From assembly GCA_023409955.1 (NCBI GenBank), contig JAEYQQ010000131.1:6168-70167 (forward strand): a DNA stretch of 64,000 nucleotides, in the 5' to 3' direction. Source of the stretch: Bacillota bacterium. Its GTDB lineage: Bacteria; Bacillota; Clostridia; Christensenellales; Aristaeellaceae. Below, piece after piece: positions 38,688 to 48,632 of the stretch. Under the pieces are notes generated by a model. It had not been told where the DNA came from, ran no database searches, and saw nothing but the letters and a program-made list of their open reading frames with translations. The position numbers were made by a program, and so were the translations under genes. Numbering within the stretch: position 1 is the first letter of the stretch; every line of letters starts with the position of its first letter.

Positions 38688-39007
38688 GCAGTATGCAGGC
38701 AGCGGTTACTGTGGGCATTATTGCACTGACTACGCTATTGATCCGTGCAGCGCCTTTTGTACTGTTTCCCAAAGCACAAAATGCCCCGCCCTTTATACGG
38801 TATCTGGGCAGGGTTCTACCCCGTGCTGTAATGGGGATGCTGGTGGTATATTGTTTTAGAACCTTGCGCTTTGACGTGTATCCTTATGGGCTGCCAGAGA
38901 TGGCAGCCGGTGCTGCTGCGGCTTTGCTTTCTATCGTAAAGCGCAGTGTGATACTGAGCATTGCGGCATCCACTATCATGTATATGATAGTGCTGGGTGT
39001 CTTATAG
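38684..39007 (+). CDS. azlD: AzlD-family branched-chain amino acid exporter, small subunit
   Basis: A 107-aa protein with four hydrophobic helices: VTVGIIALTTLLIRAAPFVL, YLGRVLPRAVMGMLVVYCF and two later ones. The ATGA overlap with azlC shows coupling. The last codons overlap the end of the convergent MFS/acyltransferase gene by 6 bases, with no room for a terminator between them. A hairpin CACTATCAT / ATGATAGTG near the 3' end lacks a T-run. Confidence 0.92.
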   Translation: MSSMQAAVTVGIIALTTLLIRAAPFVLFPKAQNAPPFIRYLGRVLPRAVMGMLVVYCFRTLRFDVYPYGLPEMAAGAAAALLSIVKRSVILSIAASTIMYMIVLGVL

Positions 39008-41104
39008 ATCACCGATTTCCTGACCCATGGCCAACATGGCGCTGCGAAGGCCATTGACAATGCGCATCTTTTCTTCGGTAGGCTGGTTCTCCGGATCGTA
39101 TTCAATGCATTTGCCAAAGGTGATAACGCGCTTATCCTGGCTGGCATATACGGGCACAAAAATGGCCTTTTTGCCAGTTTTGCTGTAATACAAGGGAGCC
39201 AGCATGGCAAAGCCTGAAAAGAATTCGCCTATCCCCCGGCGCAGGTATCCCGGTTTGCCAAGACTGGGTGCATCCGGGTCTTCTGGAAAGATGAGCAGGT
39301 TATCCTCCGCCTGCATGGCCTCCACCGAAAGGCGGAAGGTGGTCATCAGCTCCCGCGGCTTGTGGCGGTAAACAGGAATACTCTCGATGGAATGCATGGT
39401 CCAAATAAACAGCGGCGCCAGCATGCGGGATAAGGGCATCTTTAGCTTCTCCGGCAGCCACTTTTGCCGTTTGAAGGTGAATTTGTAGCAATATTCGGTG
39501 ACGTTTTCCAGGTTATCCATCATGTCACTGATGGTCCAGGGACGGAAGGAAAAGGGGATATACAGGTTGGTTACCACAGGGCCGTACAGCTCGCCATGAT
39601 TACAGACAAAAATCAGCTTTCCATCTGCATTGGCTGGCACATTTTCCCGGCCTTTTAGTTTGTGGTAGTAGAGGGGACGCAGAAAAAACATAATGATCTT
39701 GATACCAAAGCGGCGGGGATGGCGGCGTATGACCACCGTTTCCAGCTGCTTTTTCATGGGTACGTTTTCTTCGCCTTCTGTCTGCAACTGTAAAAAGCGC
39801 CTAAGCTTTTTAAAGTGCCGTTTTGTCAGCGGAAACTTCAAAACACTAAGCATCGCACCAAACACCAGAAGAAGGGCCGGGACCACCAGTATGGGCCTGA
39901 AGCTTCTGATAAGGCTGTCAGCATCCCTGGGCAGGTTAAAATCATTAACATTAACAAGGCATAAAAAGGTCAACAGCAAAAGGGCAAGCATCTGTCCAAG
40001 GAGCACAGCGGCTTCCCGGACGGCATTGCGGATGACAGGGTATTTGCTCAAATCTTCACCGGAACCAAACTGAGCAACCCTGTACATATCACGTTCCATG
40101 CCTGCAAGGCAGGTGGTGCTGATGGAGGCGCCGGCCGAGCACATGGCCAGCGAAAGGTAAGCACTGATATAGCGTAAATTGCCCGCCAGCTGCTGAGAAA
40201 AGAGAATGAGACCATACAGCCAGCAGCACAGACCCACCAGCAGCAAATAAGCAGGATCAGGGTCCTGCCTTTTGGTATGTGTGAGAATAAAGTCCGTCAG
40301 CTCTCTGGCGGCCAGCGTGCATACCAGGGACAGCAGCATGCATGTGAGTATCTCTTGCGCGGAAGTGCCGATAAAGCTGTACGCCATTACCAGTGTTACT
40401 TGTAAGGCCATAAGGATCAGGTTATGAAACAACTCATACCTGTTAAAGGCGTTTACCTTTTTAAGCCCCTGGGATAGTGAACGCAAAGCGTCTTCCAGAT
40501 TGGGCTGGGGTTCGTATTGATGAAGCTGTTCCCTGTCTTTCCACAGGGAGTAGGCTTCCAGCACAGCACTGAGTAAAAATCCGCCGAACATTTGCCAGGC
40601 CGGCAGTGACTCTACGCTCCAAGTAAGCAGCAGCGCCACAACTATAGCGGGGACTGCATGACATATGCCTGTGAATAACAAAAACTGCTTTTTGGTTAAG
40701 CGGTCGTTGACATATCTTCTCATAATGCGTCGGCATAATGTGCCGCGCATGGTGATGCCAAGGACAATGGCAAACAAAATCCACACCGCCGGGTTCTCTA
40801 GGGTGATGGGATAGATCATTAACAGAAAAAAGTTGGACAGCAGCAGAATCGTCAGCATGACAGGGGCCAGCCAGCGGGCGCTCAGGCTGATATATGTTCT
40901 GGATTCTTCTGTATAACCACGGAAGAACACGGATGCTGACTGACCGCTCATAAACAAAGCGCCGCCAAAGATGGGCATGGAAACCAGGCTGTTGGACACC
41001 AGCATAGAATACATAAATGCATATAGATTGCTTAAAGACATCAGCGACATCATAGCGCTGCGTGTACGGGCAATGCTTGCGAATTTTTTGGTAAGCAATC
41101 GCAC
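39002..41104 (-). CDS. MFS-like membrane domain fused to an acyltransferase (PlsC type)
   Basis: A 700-aa protein. Residues ~20-430 hold about 11-12 membrane helices in an MFS/LplT-like arrangement. Residues ~480-700 form a PlsC-like acyltransferase: FVCNHGELYGPVV in the place of NHxSxxD, SIPVYRHKPRELM, IFPEDPDAPSLGKPG in place of FPEGTRS, and FVPVYAS. The HX4D catalytic box reads H-x4-G, so the Asp of the charge relay is missing. It probably moves and reacylates a lysolipid, or acylates a carrier-bound compound. The start is GTG 41104 or TTG 41098; the latter is 8 bases from GGAGG. Confidence 0.75.
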   Translation of the reverse strand: MRLLTKKFASIARTRSAMMSLMSLSNLYAFMYSMLVSNSLVSMPIFGGALFMSGQSASVFFRGYTEESRTYISLSARWLAPVMLTILLLSNFFLLMIYPITLENPAVWILFAIVLGITMRGTLCRRIMRRYVNDRLTKKQFLLFTGICHAVPAIVVALLLTWSVESLPAWQMFGGFLLSAVLEAYSLWKDREQLHQYEPQPNLEDALRSLSQGLKKVNAFNRYELFHNLILMALQVTLVMAYSFIGTSAQEILTCMLLSLVCTLAARELTDFILTHTKRQDPDPAYLLLVGLCCWLYGLILFSQQLAGNLRYISAYLSLAMCSAGASISTTCLAGMERDMYRVAQFGSGEDLSKYPVIRNAVREAAVLLGQMLALLLLTFLCLVNVNDFNLPRDADSLIRSFRPILVVPALLLVFGAMLSVLKFPLTKRHFKKLRRFLQLQTEGEENVPMKKQLETVVIRRHPRRFGIKIIMFFLRPLYYHKLKGRENVPANADGKLIFVCNHGELYGPVVTNLYIPFSFRPWTISDMMDNLENVTEYCYKFTFKRQKWLPEKLKMPLSRMLAPLFIWTMHSIESIPVYRHKPRELMTTFRLSVEAMQAEDNLLIFPEDPDAPSLGKPGYLRRGIGEFFSGFAMLAPLYYSKTGKKAIFVPVYASQDKRVITFGKCIEYDPENQPTEEKMRIVNGLRSAMLAMGQEIGDL

Positions 41105-41288
41105 AGCCTCCTCATAATTCGACAGATAACGCAGTGTTTATTGTAGCATAGGCATCGGGCAGGCGCAACCGCCCTACTTTTTATACCTGTAAAGCTTACG
41201 GAAAAATGTATATCACAAATGACATCATAACGCCCACAGAAGCGGCTACTTAAAAGCATAAGCAATCATGTGTATGCTCAAGGTAATT

Positions 41289-41317
41289 AAAAAAGGCTGC
41301 TGTTTCCAGCCGCCTTT
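41289..41317 (-). terminator. Terminator of the yhaM/dnaB/rplI group
   Basis: On the minus strand AAGGCGGCTG-GAAA-CAGCAGCCTT (one G-A mismatch, GNRA loop), then TTTT. It closes the cluster of genes 41337-46311. Confidence 0.88.
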
Positions 41318-41336
41318 TACTGATGAAAAAATGCCA

Positions 41337-42134
41337 TTACTTGATCAGTTCCAATGTTTCTTTGATCTTTGCGTGAATCTTTAAGTAATCCGTATTGTAA
41401 TTGGCAGGGTGTGACATATGCAGTATGTACAGCGTTTTGTCAATGCATGTTACATGTACCCGGCCTCGGACGATGGCTCCGTTTGCCAGTACGCCGCGGT
41501 AATCGGCATAAACCCCTTCTTTGTCAAGCAGATCCCTTTTTGCGGTGGCGGAGGGCCTGAAATCATCGGTATAGTTTGTGGAGCGGATGGTTGACAAAAT
41601 ACCCTTGACTTCATTCTCCATGTCGGCAATGGAATAAGTGCTGCTTACAGATGTTTTACGCAGGCTGATAAAAGCGGAGTAATTATCCTTCTGCTCTTGC
41701 GCCGGTTCGTTGAGCACGATTGTATCTCCGGCAGACTCGTCGATGGTCCAGCCGGCAGGCCCTTCGAACTTCAGCCCAAGAGCGGTGGATTCAACCAATT
41801 CGTAATTGAAGGTCAGCTCAGAGCGGGGGGTAGGGGTAGGCATGTCGATGGGATCCAGCGGAAGGGGTGTTGCGCCTGCATAGATATACGATTCGGATGA
41901 AGCAACATACTGGGACTGCGGGGGCTGGTAATCGCCGATTCCCTCTTCATCCATGGGATTACCCTCATATTCACCGGTATCCCCCTGAGGGATATCAATT
42001 TGGTCCGTCGGTGGGGCTTGCACTTGGTTTTCAGGCTGTTTCGTAACTGTTGGAAAATACTGTGGTGAGGAGCAGCCAGACAAAACGGCCAACAGCACAC
42101 ACAGTAGCAAAACCATGATGATTTTGCGCATCAT
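41337..42134 (-). CDS. Lipoprotein, PsbP-like C-terminal domain
   Basis: A 265-aa protein with signal peptide and lipobox LSGC (Cys ~21), then a long Pro/Glu/Asp-rich linker (residues ~25-105, e.g. PTPTPRSELTF). The folded domain ~108-265 (LGLKFEGPAGWTIDE, NEVKGILSTIRST, GRVHVTCIDKTLYILHM) resembles PsbP/DUF1795-like surface domains. It is on the outside of the membrane. About 160 bases separate it from yhaM upstream, and it may have its own promoter. No known substrate. Confidence 0.75.
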   Translation of the reverse strand: MMRKIIMVLLLCVLLAVLSGCSSPQYFPTVTKQPENQVQAPPTDQIDIPQGDTGEYEGNPMDEEGIGDYQPPQSQYVASSESYIYAGATPLPLDPIDMPTPTPRSELTFNYELVESTALGLKFEGPAGWTIDESAGDTIVLNEPAQEQKDNYSAFISLRKTSVSSTYSIADMENEVKGILSTIRSTNYTDDFRPSATAKRDLLDKEGVYADYRGVLANGAIVRGRVHVTCIDKTLYILHMSHPANYNTDYLKIHAKIKETLELIK

Positions 42135-42294
42135 TGTATTTCCTCCATCCGTTGCCTATTACATGCGTAATGGTGCATCAAATATGATAACGAGTTATGA
42201 AAGCTGTTTATTCCCACATGAATGAACGCACTTGTATACGTAAAACGCCGCCTTCATTGTACCAGCAGATGAAAGCGACGTCAACCGATACTTA

Positions 42295-43272
42295 TCATTT
42301 AAGCTCCCCGACACCCGTATCGCCATCCAGGTTGCTATATCTGGGATGATATACACGCCTGTCCAGGGACCAAATCTTCTCGCTAAATGCACCTTCTGGA
42401 ACCCTATCCAATATGCCTTGCATCTCGTTCATGCGGGCATCCAGCAAATCGATCCAGTGCAGTGCCTCTGCCTCAGGGAACATGGGCCTGCGGGGGCTGC
42501 CGTACTCCGGCTCGCCGTGGTGGCTGATAATCATATGTTCCAGCAAGAGAACCAGTTCTCCATCTACCGAAACCCTGGAGGCAGCTTCCCTAAGCTGTGC
42601 CACCCCCCTAACCAAATGGCCTACCAGCAGGCCGTCAGCCGTATAGTCACTCACGTTGCCGAAGCTGTCACTGTCCATTTCGGATATTTTACCAAGATCG
42701 TGAAGGATTACCCCTGCCCGAACCAGGTCCCCATCCAGGAATGGATAGCATGCCAATACGGCATCTGCGGTGCGGAGCATGCTGGTTGTGTGGTGCAAAA
42801 GGCCGCTGCGCTCAGCATGATGAAGCCGCTGTGCGGCAGGGTAGTAGGACAGCTGTTCACCAGCCATTCGCAGCACTTCAGTCAGCAGTGCTTTCAGCGG
42901 TTCCCGGGTCATGCTGGCGATCACTTTTTGAAGCTCATCCTGCATTTCCTCCGGCGGGTTCGGGGCGCAGGGTGTAAGCAGGGATATATCCATATCATCT
43001 GAAGGCTCTGCAGGCCGCATTTTGTCCACACGCAGCTGAAGACGGCCATTGTATTCCAGCACCATGCCGCGGATTTTGATGGCTGTCCCTGTCTGGGGGG
43101 CGGGAGTGGTGCCATCCCACACCTTGGCATTGATTTCCCCGGATTTGTCGGCCAGGTTCATATCCAAATAGCGGCTGCCGCTGTTGGCTGTACGCTGCTC
43201 AGCGGAGCGAACCAGCAGGAAACCTTCAAACCGCATATCCTTGGAAAACTGGGAAACTGTCGTCTGCTCCAT
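42295..43272 (-). CDS. yhaM: 3'-5' exoribonuclease YhaM
   Basis: A 325-aa protein: an N-terminal OB-fold (RYLDMNLADKSGEINAKVWD, then IKIRGMVLEYNGRLQLRVDK) and an HD hydrolase domain (RSGLLHHTTSML, GVILHDLGKISEM, EHMIISHHGEPEYGSPRRP). This is the YhaM/CBF1 arrangement; YhaM trims RNA and DNA 3' ends with Mn2+ or Mg2+. It follows dnaB after 26 bases, with GGAGG before ATG 43272. Confidence 0.93.
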   Translation of the reverse strand: MEQTTVSQFSKDMRFEGFLLVRSAEQRTANSGSRYLDMNLADKSGEINAKVWDGTTPAPQTGTAIKIRGMVLEYNGRLQLRVDKMRPAEPSDDMDISLLTPCAPNPPEEMQDELQKVIASMTREPLKALLTEVLRMAGEQLSYYPAAQRLHHAERSGLLHHTTSMLRTADAVLACYPFLDGDLVRAGVILHDLGKISEMDSDSFGNVSDYTADGLLVGHLVRGVAQLREAASRVSVDGELVLLLEHMIISHHGEPEYGSPRRPMFPEAEALHWIDLLDARMNEMQGILDRVPEGAFSEKIWSLDRRVYHPRYSNLDGDTGVGELK

Positions 43273-43298
43273 AAGAGGGAGCCTCCTTTATTATTCCA

Positions 43299-44648
43299 TT
43301 AAAATGGCGCATCGCTCATGGGCATATCAGCATATGTGGCAAAGTCGCTTAGCCAGCTGACTTTTACAATACCCAGCGGGCCGTTACGCTGCTTTTGCAG
43401 GATGATTTCGCCGGTGTTGTCTTCCTCACCGCTGTTGATATTATAATAACCTTCCCGGTGTATGAACATGACCACATCGGCATCCTGCTCGATGGAGCCT
43501 GAGTCTCTCAAGTCACTTAGCATGGGCCGTTTATCCTGCCGGCTGGCCAGGGCACGGGAAAGCTGAGCACAGGCAACAACAGGAATCTTGAGCTCAAGGG
43601 CAATACCTTTGAGCTGCCTTGATATTTCGCTGACTTCCAACTGCCGGTTTTCCGATTTTTTATCGCTGCCCATCAACTGTAAGTAATCCACCACAATCAT
43701 GTCCAGGCCTTGGTCCATCATCAGACGGCGGCAGCGGCTGCGCATTTGGGAGGGGGTTAAGCCGGAGGTGTCGTCAATATACATGGGGGAGGCAGCGATA
43801 GGCCCCAGAACCTTGGCAAGCTTCATCCAGTCCTCATCTTTCAGAGTACCGGAGCGAACTTTTTGCATATTGACTCTGGCCTCAGAGCATAGCATACGCA
43901 AAACAATTTGATCTCGAGGCATTTCCAGGCTGAATACAGCAACTGTTTTATTGGCTTTAAAGCAGGCGTGCTGTGCAATGTTCATGGCAAGGGCGGTTTT
44001 ACCCATAGAGGGGCGGGCGCCAACCAGTATCAGTTCGCCGCCGTGCATGCCTGTAAGTAAGTTATCCAGTTGGGTAAAGCCTGTAGGGACGCCGTTGATC
44101 TGGCCCTTCAACCGGGCCATTTCCTCGATTTTTTCATAAGTGGTGGTGAGGATTTCATCCACACGCACCAGCGCGTCGCCGCCAGAGCGGCGCATGACGA
44201 TATCGAAGATTGCTTTTTCAGCATGATTTAAAATATCCGGCACCGGGTCCTGCTGGGAATAGCTTTCTGCGCTGATCTGCTGGGAAGCGGTGATGAGCCT
44301 GCGCAGTGTGGATTTTTCTGAAACAATGGAGATATAGGCCTTGATATTGGCCGTTGTGGGTACGTACTGGGAAACTTCAATCAAATATGCTGTGCCGCCG
44401 ATGCCGTCCAATGTACCGCGCCGGCTCAGCTCGCTATCTACCGTTACCAAGTCTACTGGGCTGCCGGACATGTACAGCGTGCGCATGGCAGAAAAAAGCT
44501 CCCGGTGGGTTGGAGCATAAAAATCCTCCGCCGTAAGCAATTCCGCCGACATCATAACCGCTGCGGAGTCCTGCATCATGGCACCCAGAACCGAGCGCTC
44601 GGCTTCCAGGCTGTGAGGGGGCACAGCCCTGGTCAAACCAGTTTCCAT
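43299..44648 (-). CDS. dnaB: Replicative DNA helicase
   Basis: A 449-aa protein with the DnaB N-terminal domain (PPHSLEAERSVLGAMM at residue ~10) and RecA-like C-domain: Walker A ARPSMGKTALAMNIA (~205), SLEMPRDQIVLRMLCSEA, Walker B IVVDYLQLMG (~315), and DLRDSGSIEQDADVVMFIHR. No intein. ATG 44648 is preceded by AGGAGG at 8 bases; TTG 44654 would be too close. It lies 21 bases after rplI, as in many Firmicutes. Confidence 0.96.
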   Translation of the reverse strand: METGLTRAVPPHSLEAERSVLGAMMQDSAAVMMSAELLTAEDFYAPTHRELFSAMRTLYMSGSPVDLVTVDSELSRRGTLDGIGGTAYLIEVSQYVPTTANIKAYISIVSEKSTLRRLITASQQISAESYSQQDPVPDILNHAEKAIFDIVMRRSGGDALVRVDEILTTTYEKIEEMARLKGQINGVPTGFTQLDNLLTGMHGGELILVGARPSMGKTALAMNIAQHACFKANKTVAVFSLEMPRDQIVLRMLCSEARVNMQKVRSGTLKDEDWMKLAKVLGPIAASPMYIDDTSGLTPSQMRSRCRRLMMDQGLDMIVVDYLQLMGSDKKSENRQLEVSEISRQLKGIALELKIPVVACAQLSRALASRQDKRPMLSDLRDSGSIEQDADVVMFIHREGYYNINSGEEDNTGEIILQKQRNGPLGIVKVSWLSDFATYADMPMSDAPF

Positions 44649-44669
44649 CCGCAAGTCCTCCTGGTGTTA

Positions 44670-45122
44670 TTACTTTTCGGAGGCAGTCACGTTCACCTTC
44701 ATGGTGGTGGTGATGCCGGGGTAAACCCATACAGTCACTTCCACCTCGCCAACATGCCGGATGGGATCGGGCAGCTCGATTTTGCGCTTATCTACTGTAA
44801 CGCCATGCTGCTGCTTCAAAGCGTCAGCAATTTCCTGTGAGGTGATACTGCCGTACAGGCGGCCTTTTTCGCCGGTCCTGGCGCTGATTTGAATGACTTT
44901 GCCCTGCATTAGGTGGGCTTTGGCCTGAGCTTCTGCACGCAGGGCAGCTTCCTTTTTCGCTTCGGCTTCACGCTTGCGTTCGATTTCCTTCATCGCGCTC
45001 GGTGTGGCCTCTACTGCCCATTTTCGGGGGAACAGATAGTTACGGGCGAACCCGTCGGATACGTTGATGATTTCATCCTTGACGCCGGAACCTTTAACAT
45101 CCTGAAGCAAAATGACCTTCAT
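44670..45122 (-). CDS. rplI: 50S ribosomal protein L9
   Basis: A 150-aa protein. The family signature [20 protein letters not shown] (residues ~12-31) is present, followed by the long helix ([20 protein letters not shown]) and the C-domain with [11 protein letters not shown] and [15 protein letters not shown]. It starts 1 base after the DUF2232 stop, with GAGGAAG in that gene's end. Confidence 0.97.
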   Translation of the reverse strand: MKVILLQDVKGSGVKDEIINVSDGFARNYLFPRKWAVEATPSAMKEIERKREAEAKKEAALRAEAQAKAHLMQGKVIQISARTGEKGRLYGSITSQEIADALKQQHGVTVDKRKIELPDPIRHVGEVEVTVWVYPGITTTMKVNVTASEK

Positions 45123-45123
45123 G

Positions 45124-46311
45124 TCAAACTTCCTCCTTATTGTGTGTCTTTCTCAAGCCTCGTATATTGATAAATTGATCAGCAATACCCATCAGTAAAA
45201 GCAACTGTGGGAAAGCAACATACAGCAAGCATATCCATACCCTTCTTAAGGAGGAATTCTTGCCGGTACGCAGTTGAAAAAAGTCTATCAACGCAGCCCC
45301 TTGAATGGTAAAAACAGTACTGAATGCGGCCGACATCATATTGCCTGCCAGCAGAAGCCAAGGATTGAAGGAGCCGGACATGATAGTGTTTGGATTGGTA
45401 AACAAAATGGGCAACATATAACCAAATCCCAAGAGCATAACCTTCCAACCTGCGCCTTTGGAAAGATGCCATGCAGAGAAAGGCATCAAGGTGATAACGG
45501 GCTGCTTTTTACGCCTTAGGGCCGTGGCGGGGAATGCAACGCCAAAGGTACCCATGAGCAGGGATGTGTTTACGATGGCGGAAGGGATAAAGGAATACAA
45601 AGTGGTTTGCATAAGCCGCCGCAGACCGTTGAGCAGCTCGTTTCGCAATGGCTCTGAAAACAAGCTTGTGCTGACATTGGATACAAATGCGCTCATCCAC
45701 TCCGGAGGAGTATCCCCATTGGAACGCAGCATGTTTTGCAGGTTGCTGACGATGCCGGCGGTTCCTCTGAGCAGGGTATCTTTTAGGGAAACGCTGTTTT
45801 CCAGCATTTCGGTGGGCACTGACAGCAAGCCCATTTGATATAGCTGCAGCAGAAACTGATCACCATAGGTAGACTGCGAAATTTGCTGCACCAGATACGC
45901 TGCGCCGCCGATGAACAAATCGCCGCCTAAGTATGGCCGGATAATGGTCAGGATCCCTGTGATGCTGATGGCCAGTACCGCCACATGCATAGCCGCTGCC
46001 TGCCAAAAGGGAAGCTTACGGTAAAAGCAAAACGCATGTACGATGAGAAAGGGCCATAGGTACACCATGGTCAGTGTGGGGATCAATAAATTGCCGGAAG
46101 TCAGCCATGCCGCAGCCGTTGTAAGCAATGCGCTGATTCCAAGGGGGATCAAGCCGCTTTGCACGCCAAAGTAAGCCAGCAATATGGGGGATAAGAGGCA
46201 TAAAGCTGCAAACAACGGTGGAATAAAAGAAAACACCCAAAGAACAAGCGCGTAGGCGATGAGCCATATAAGCGCTACCTTTGCGTTGCGCACCAGGGGA
46301 TAATAAGCCAT
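45124..46311 (-). CDS. DUF2232 (YybS-like) membrane protein
   Basis: A 395-aa protein with about 8-9 membrane helices, e.g. [20 protein letters not shown] at the N-terminus and [17 protein letters not shown], as in DUF2232/YybS. In Bacillus it is encoded upstream of gdpP, rplI and dnaC. Here rplI follows directly, so the c-di-AMP phosphodiesterase gene gdpP that is often between them is absent. Transport or signalling role unknown. ATG 46311 with AAAGGAG 7 bases upstream. Confidence 0.88.
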   Translation of the reverse strand: MAYYPLVRNAKVALIWLIAYALVLWVFSFIPPLFAALCLLSPILLAYFGVQSGLIPLGISALLTTAAAWLTSGNLLIPTLTMVYLWPFLIVHAFCFYRKLPFWQAAAMHVAVLAISITGILTIIRPYLGGDLFIGGAAYLVQQISQSTYGDQFLLQLYQMGLLSVPTEMLENSVSLKDTLLRGTAGIVSNLQNMLRSNGDTPPEWMSAFVSNVSTSLFSEPLRNELLNGLRRLMQTTLYSFIPSAIVNTSLLMGTFGVAFPATALRRKKQPVITLMPFSAWHLSKGAGWKVMLLGFGYMLPILFTNPNTIMSGSFNPWLLLAGNMMSAAFSTVFTIQGAALIDFFQLRTGKNSSLRRVWICLLYVAFPQLLLLMGIADQFINIRGLRKTHNKEEV

Positions 46312-46523
46312 GGGACAGCTCCTTTAACACATGGGCATGGCCCGCTTTGCATGGCCATGGATTCTATATATTGTAAAGCAAAATGCGGGGCGCGTCAACG
46401 TTGAACGGATGCGGTATTGAAAAGTCCTTTGAACCAGATTTGCTGCCGGAAGGATATTACCATTTGCTATGATCTGGCATTCTCGGAAGCGGCATTCAAG
46501 GAGTGTATGTCCTGTATATTATC

Positions 46524-46554
46524 AAAAAAGGAGTCCTCCCTTCAGGAAGGCTCC
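46524..46554 (-). terminator. Terminator of the capE/glycosyltransferase pair
   Basis: On the minus strand GGAGCCTTCC / GGGAGGACTCC (imperfect) with a TGAA loop is followed by six T. The stretch 46312-46523 holds the DUF2232 upstream region; nothing else was recognised there. Confidence 0.7.
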
Positions 46555-46584
46555 AGATTATTGATTTGGATTTCTGGGTGATAA

Positions 46585-47430
46585 CTACTGATGAAGCAGC
46601 GTGTCATACTGATTCTTGAAATACTCCTTGTGCCACTGGCTTTGATGCAGCATGGTCAAATGCTTCAGACCCATTAAGCCGTATTGCTTGACCAATCCAT
46701 TAAAATTGATGGCAGTATTCCCGCTCATCCCCAGCCTTTGCCCGGCAACAGCATGGTATACCACGGTATTGAAGTTGATCTTTGGGCGCCAGCCTCTGGC
46801 TGTTCCATAATAATAAAAATAGCCAAGGAGCATGCTGTCATCCTCAAAGCACTGCGGGCCTTTGAGATAATCGACTTGATATCCGCCTGTTTCCTTGAGA
46901 ATATCGGAGACATGGATGCATGGATTGGTAAAGCCCTCTATTACGGTTTCCATCCTTAAGCTTTTGAGAAAGGTATTGAACCCGTCCAACGAACTGGGCA
47001 AAAAGGATGAGGTTTTTTGGATAAATGGCATCTGGCCTTGCTTGTCAATGATGCCGCTGCTGACCATGGGCTCCGGATTGCTTTGAAGGTATGCTACCAA
47101 AGGATCTTCCCATTGCTCTGGGAAAATCATGTCCAGATGCAGTTCACTGATATAGCTGCAGCCTAAGAAGGTGTTCCAAATATACTGGAAGCAGCTTTGC
47201 CGCCCGGCGGCTGTGCCCACGTTGGTACCCTCGCCAATAATGTGTGTCTCCAAATTAAATGCGGATAAGAAAGCATTCAGCCGTTCATTGGTCCAGAAAC
47301 CCTGGTTATAGACAACCACCGTAGTATACGTGCTTTTCTCCAGGGATTTAAGGCAGTCGGTGGCAAACGCTAGATCTTCTGTCATCCGGTATTCCCGCAG
47401 CATAAATAGAAGCGTGTGTACCAGTTTCAT
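46585..47430 (-). CDS. GT-A-fold glycosyltransferase-like protein
   Basis: A 281-aa protein. Nucleotide-sugar fold features are TTVVVYNQGFW, GEGTNVGTAAGRQSCF, and SYISELHLDMIFPEQWED, where HLDMI may be the metal-binding motif in place of DxD. FEDDSMLLGYFYYY later holds a second acidic patch. It is GT2-like but not a clear member. ATG 47430 overlaps the stop of the capE-like gene (ATGA), so the two are coupled; it probably attaches the sugar made by that pathway. Confidence 0.7.
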   Translation of the reverse strand: MKLVHTLLFMLREYRMTEDLAFATDCLKSLEKSTYTTVVVYNQGFWTNERLNAFLSAFNLETHIIGEGTNVGTAAGRQSCFQYIWNTFLGCSYISELHLDMIFPEQWEDPLVAYLQSNPEPMVSSGIIDKQGQMPFIQKTSSFLPSSLDGFNTFLKSLRMETVIEGFTNPCIHVSDILKETGGYQVDYLKGPQCFEDDSMLLGYFYYYGTARGWRPKINFNTVVYHAVAGQRLGMSGNTAINFNGLVKQYGLMGLKHLTMLHQSQWHKEYFKNQYDTLLHQ

Positions 47431-48449
47431 TTTTCGTTCCACATCCTCAATTCCTCCGCTACATATTTGCAGCGTAGCAGCTTTTCGTTTAGCTCCTTCT
47501 GGCTTAGCTGATAGGTGTTGCTGGAAGTATATTCATCGACAGTGGATACGCTTTGACTTCCGTCGCTGATATACTTGGCGTAATTGAGGCCGCCTGCATC
47601 TGCTGGGATACGGAAGAACCCGCCCATGTCCTGGGCTGCTGCGCTTTCTTCCCGGTTTAAAAGCGTTTCATGCATCTTTTCCCCTAGCCTGATGCCCATG
47701 ATATTTACTGGATTGTCGGCATGAAAAAGCTCTTTAAGGGCCTGGGCCAAATCACCCACTGTGCAGGCAGGTGACTTTTTCACCATCAGATCACCGGAAT
47801 GGGCATGGGTAAATGCAAAGATCACCAGATCGATGGCTTCTTCCAAATCCATTAAAAACCTGGTCATGTTTGGATCTGTAATGGTTAGGGGCTGACCGGA
47901 CTTGATCTGGTTGATAAAGAGGGGAATCACCGAGCCTCTGGAGGCCATGACATTGCCATAGCGTGTACCGCAGATCAGGTTTTTGTACTCATCTACCGTT
48001 CTGGACTTGGCAACGACGATCTTTTCCATCAACGCTTTGGACATGCCCATGGCATTGATGGGATAGACGGCCTTGTCTGTGGAAAGGCAGACGATTTTTT
48101 TTACACCTTCTGCAATGGCAGCAGAAAGGACATTTTCTGACCCCAGTACGTTGGTCTTTACGGCTTCCAGCGGGAAAAACTCACAGTTGGGCACTTGCTT
48201 GAGTGCTGCTGCATGGAATATATAATCAACGCTGTACATGGCGTTTTTCAGACTGCTTAAATCTCTGACATCTCCAACGAAAAACTTGATTTTTTCACTA
48301 TTGTATTCTTTACGCATGTCATCCTGCTTTTTTTCATCCCGGGAGAAGATACGGATCTCTCCAATGCCGGTATGCAGAAAGCGCCGAAGGACGGCATTGC
48401 CAAAGGAGCCTGTGCCGCCTGTTATCAAAAGGGTTTTGTTATCAAACAT
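47427..48449 (-). CDS. UDP-N-acetylglucosamine 4,6-dehydratase/5-epimerase, CapE-like
   Basis: A 340-aa extended SDR protein: NAD site LLITGGTGSFGNAVLRRFL at residue ~7, FVGDVRDLSSLKNAM, IFHAAALKQVPNCEFFPLEA, and STDKAVYPINAMGMSKALME. In this family the catalytic Tyr of YxxxK is replaced by Met, and MGMSK (MxxxK) shows it, which favours CapE-type 5-inverting enzymes over FlaA1/PseB. It begins synthesis of an N-acetyl-fucosamine/pneumosamine-type or related sugar. ATG 48449 has GCAGG ~10 bases upstream; the frame extends to 48476. Confidence 0.88.
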   Translation of the reverse strand: MFDNKTLLITGGTGSFGNAVLRRFLHTGIGEIRIFSRDEKKQDDMRKEYNSEKIKFFVGDVRDLSSLKNAMYSVDYIFHAAALKQVPNCEFFPLEAVKTNVLGSENVLSAAIAEGVKKIVCLSTDKAVYPINAMGMSKALMEKIVVAKSRTVDEYKNLICGTRYGNVMASRGSVIPLFINQIKSGQPLTITDPNMTRFLMDLEEAIDLVIFAFTHAHSGDLMVKKSPACTVGDLAQALKELFHADNPVNIMGIRLGEKMHETLLNREESAAAQDMGGFFRIPADAGGLNYAKYISDGSQSVSTVDEYTSSNTYQLSQKELNEKLLRCKYVAEELRMWNEK

Positions 48450-48632
48450 TGGTATCAAACCTGCTTTCCTTTGCATGGGCCGGCGGTAAATTACTGCCGG
48501 CCTTTGTATATCCTATTCCAAAATGCAAAATTCGCCCGTTTGGGATTGCAGGCTGGATAACGCAAGTGCTAGACAATCATAAAATATAAGGAGTGGAAAT
48601 GCATTTTGCTTTCTATGAAAGGATGAAAATCC

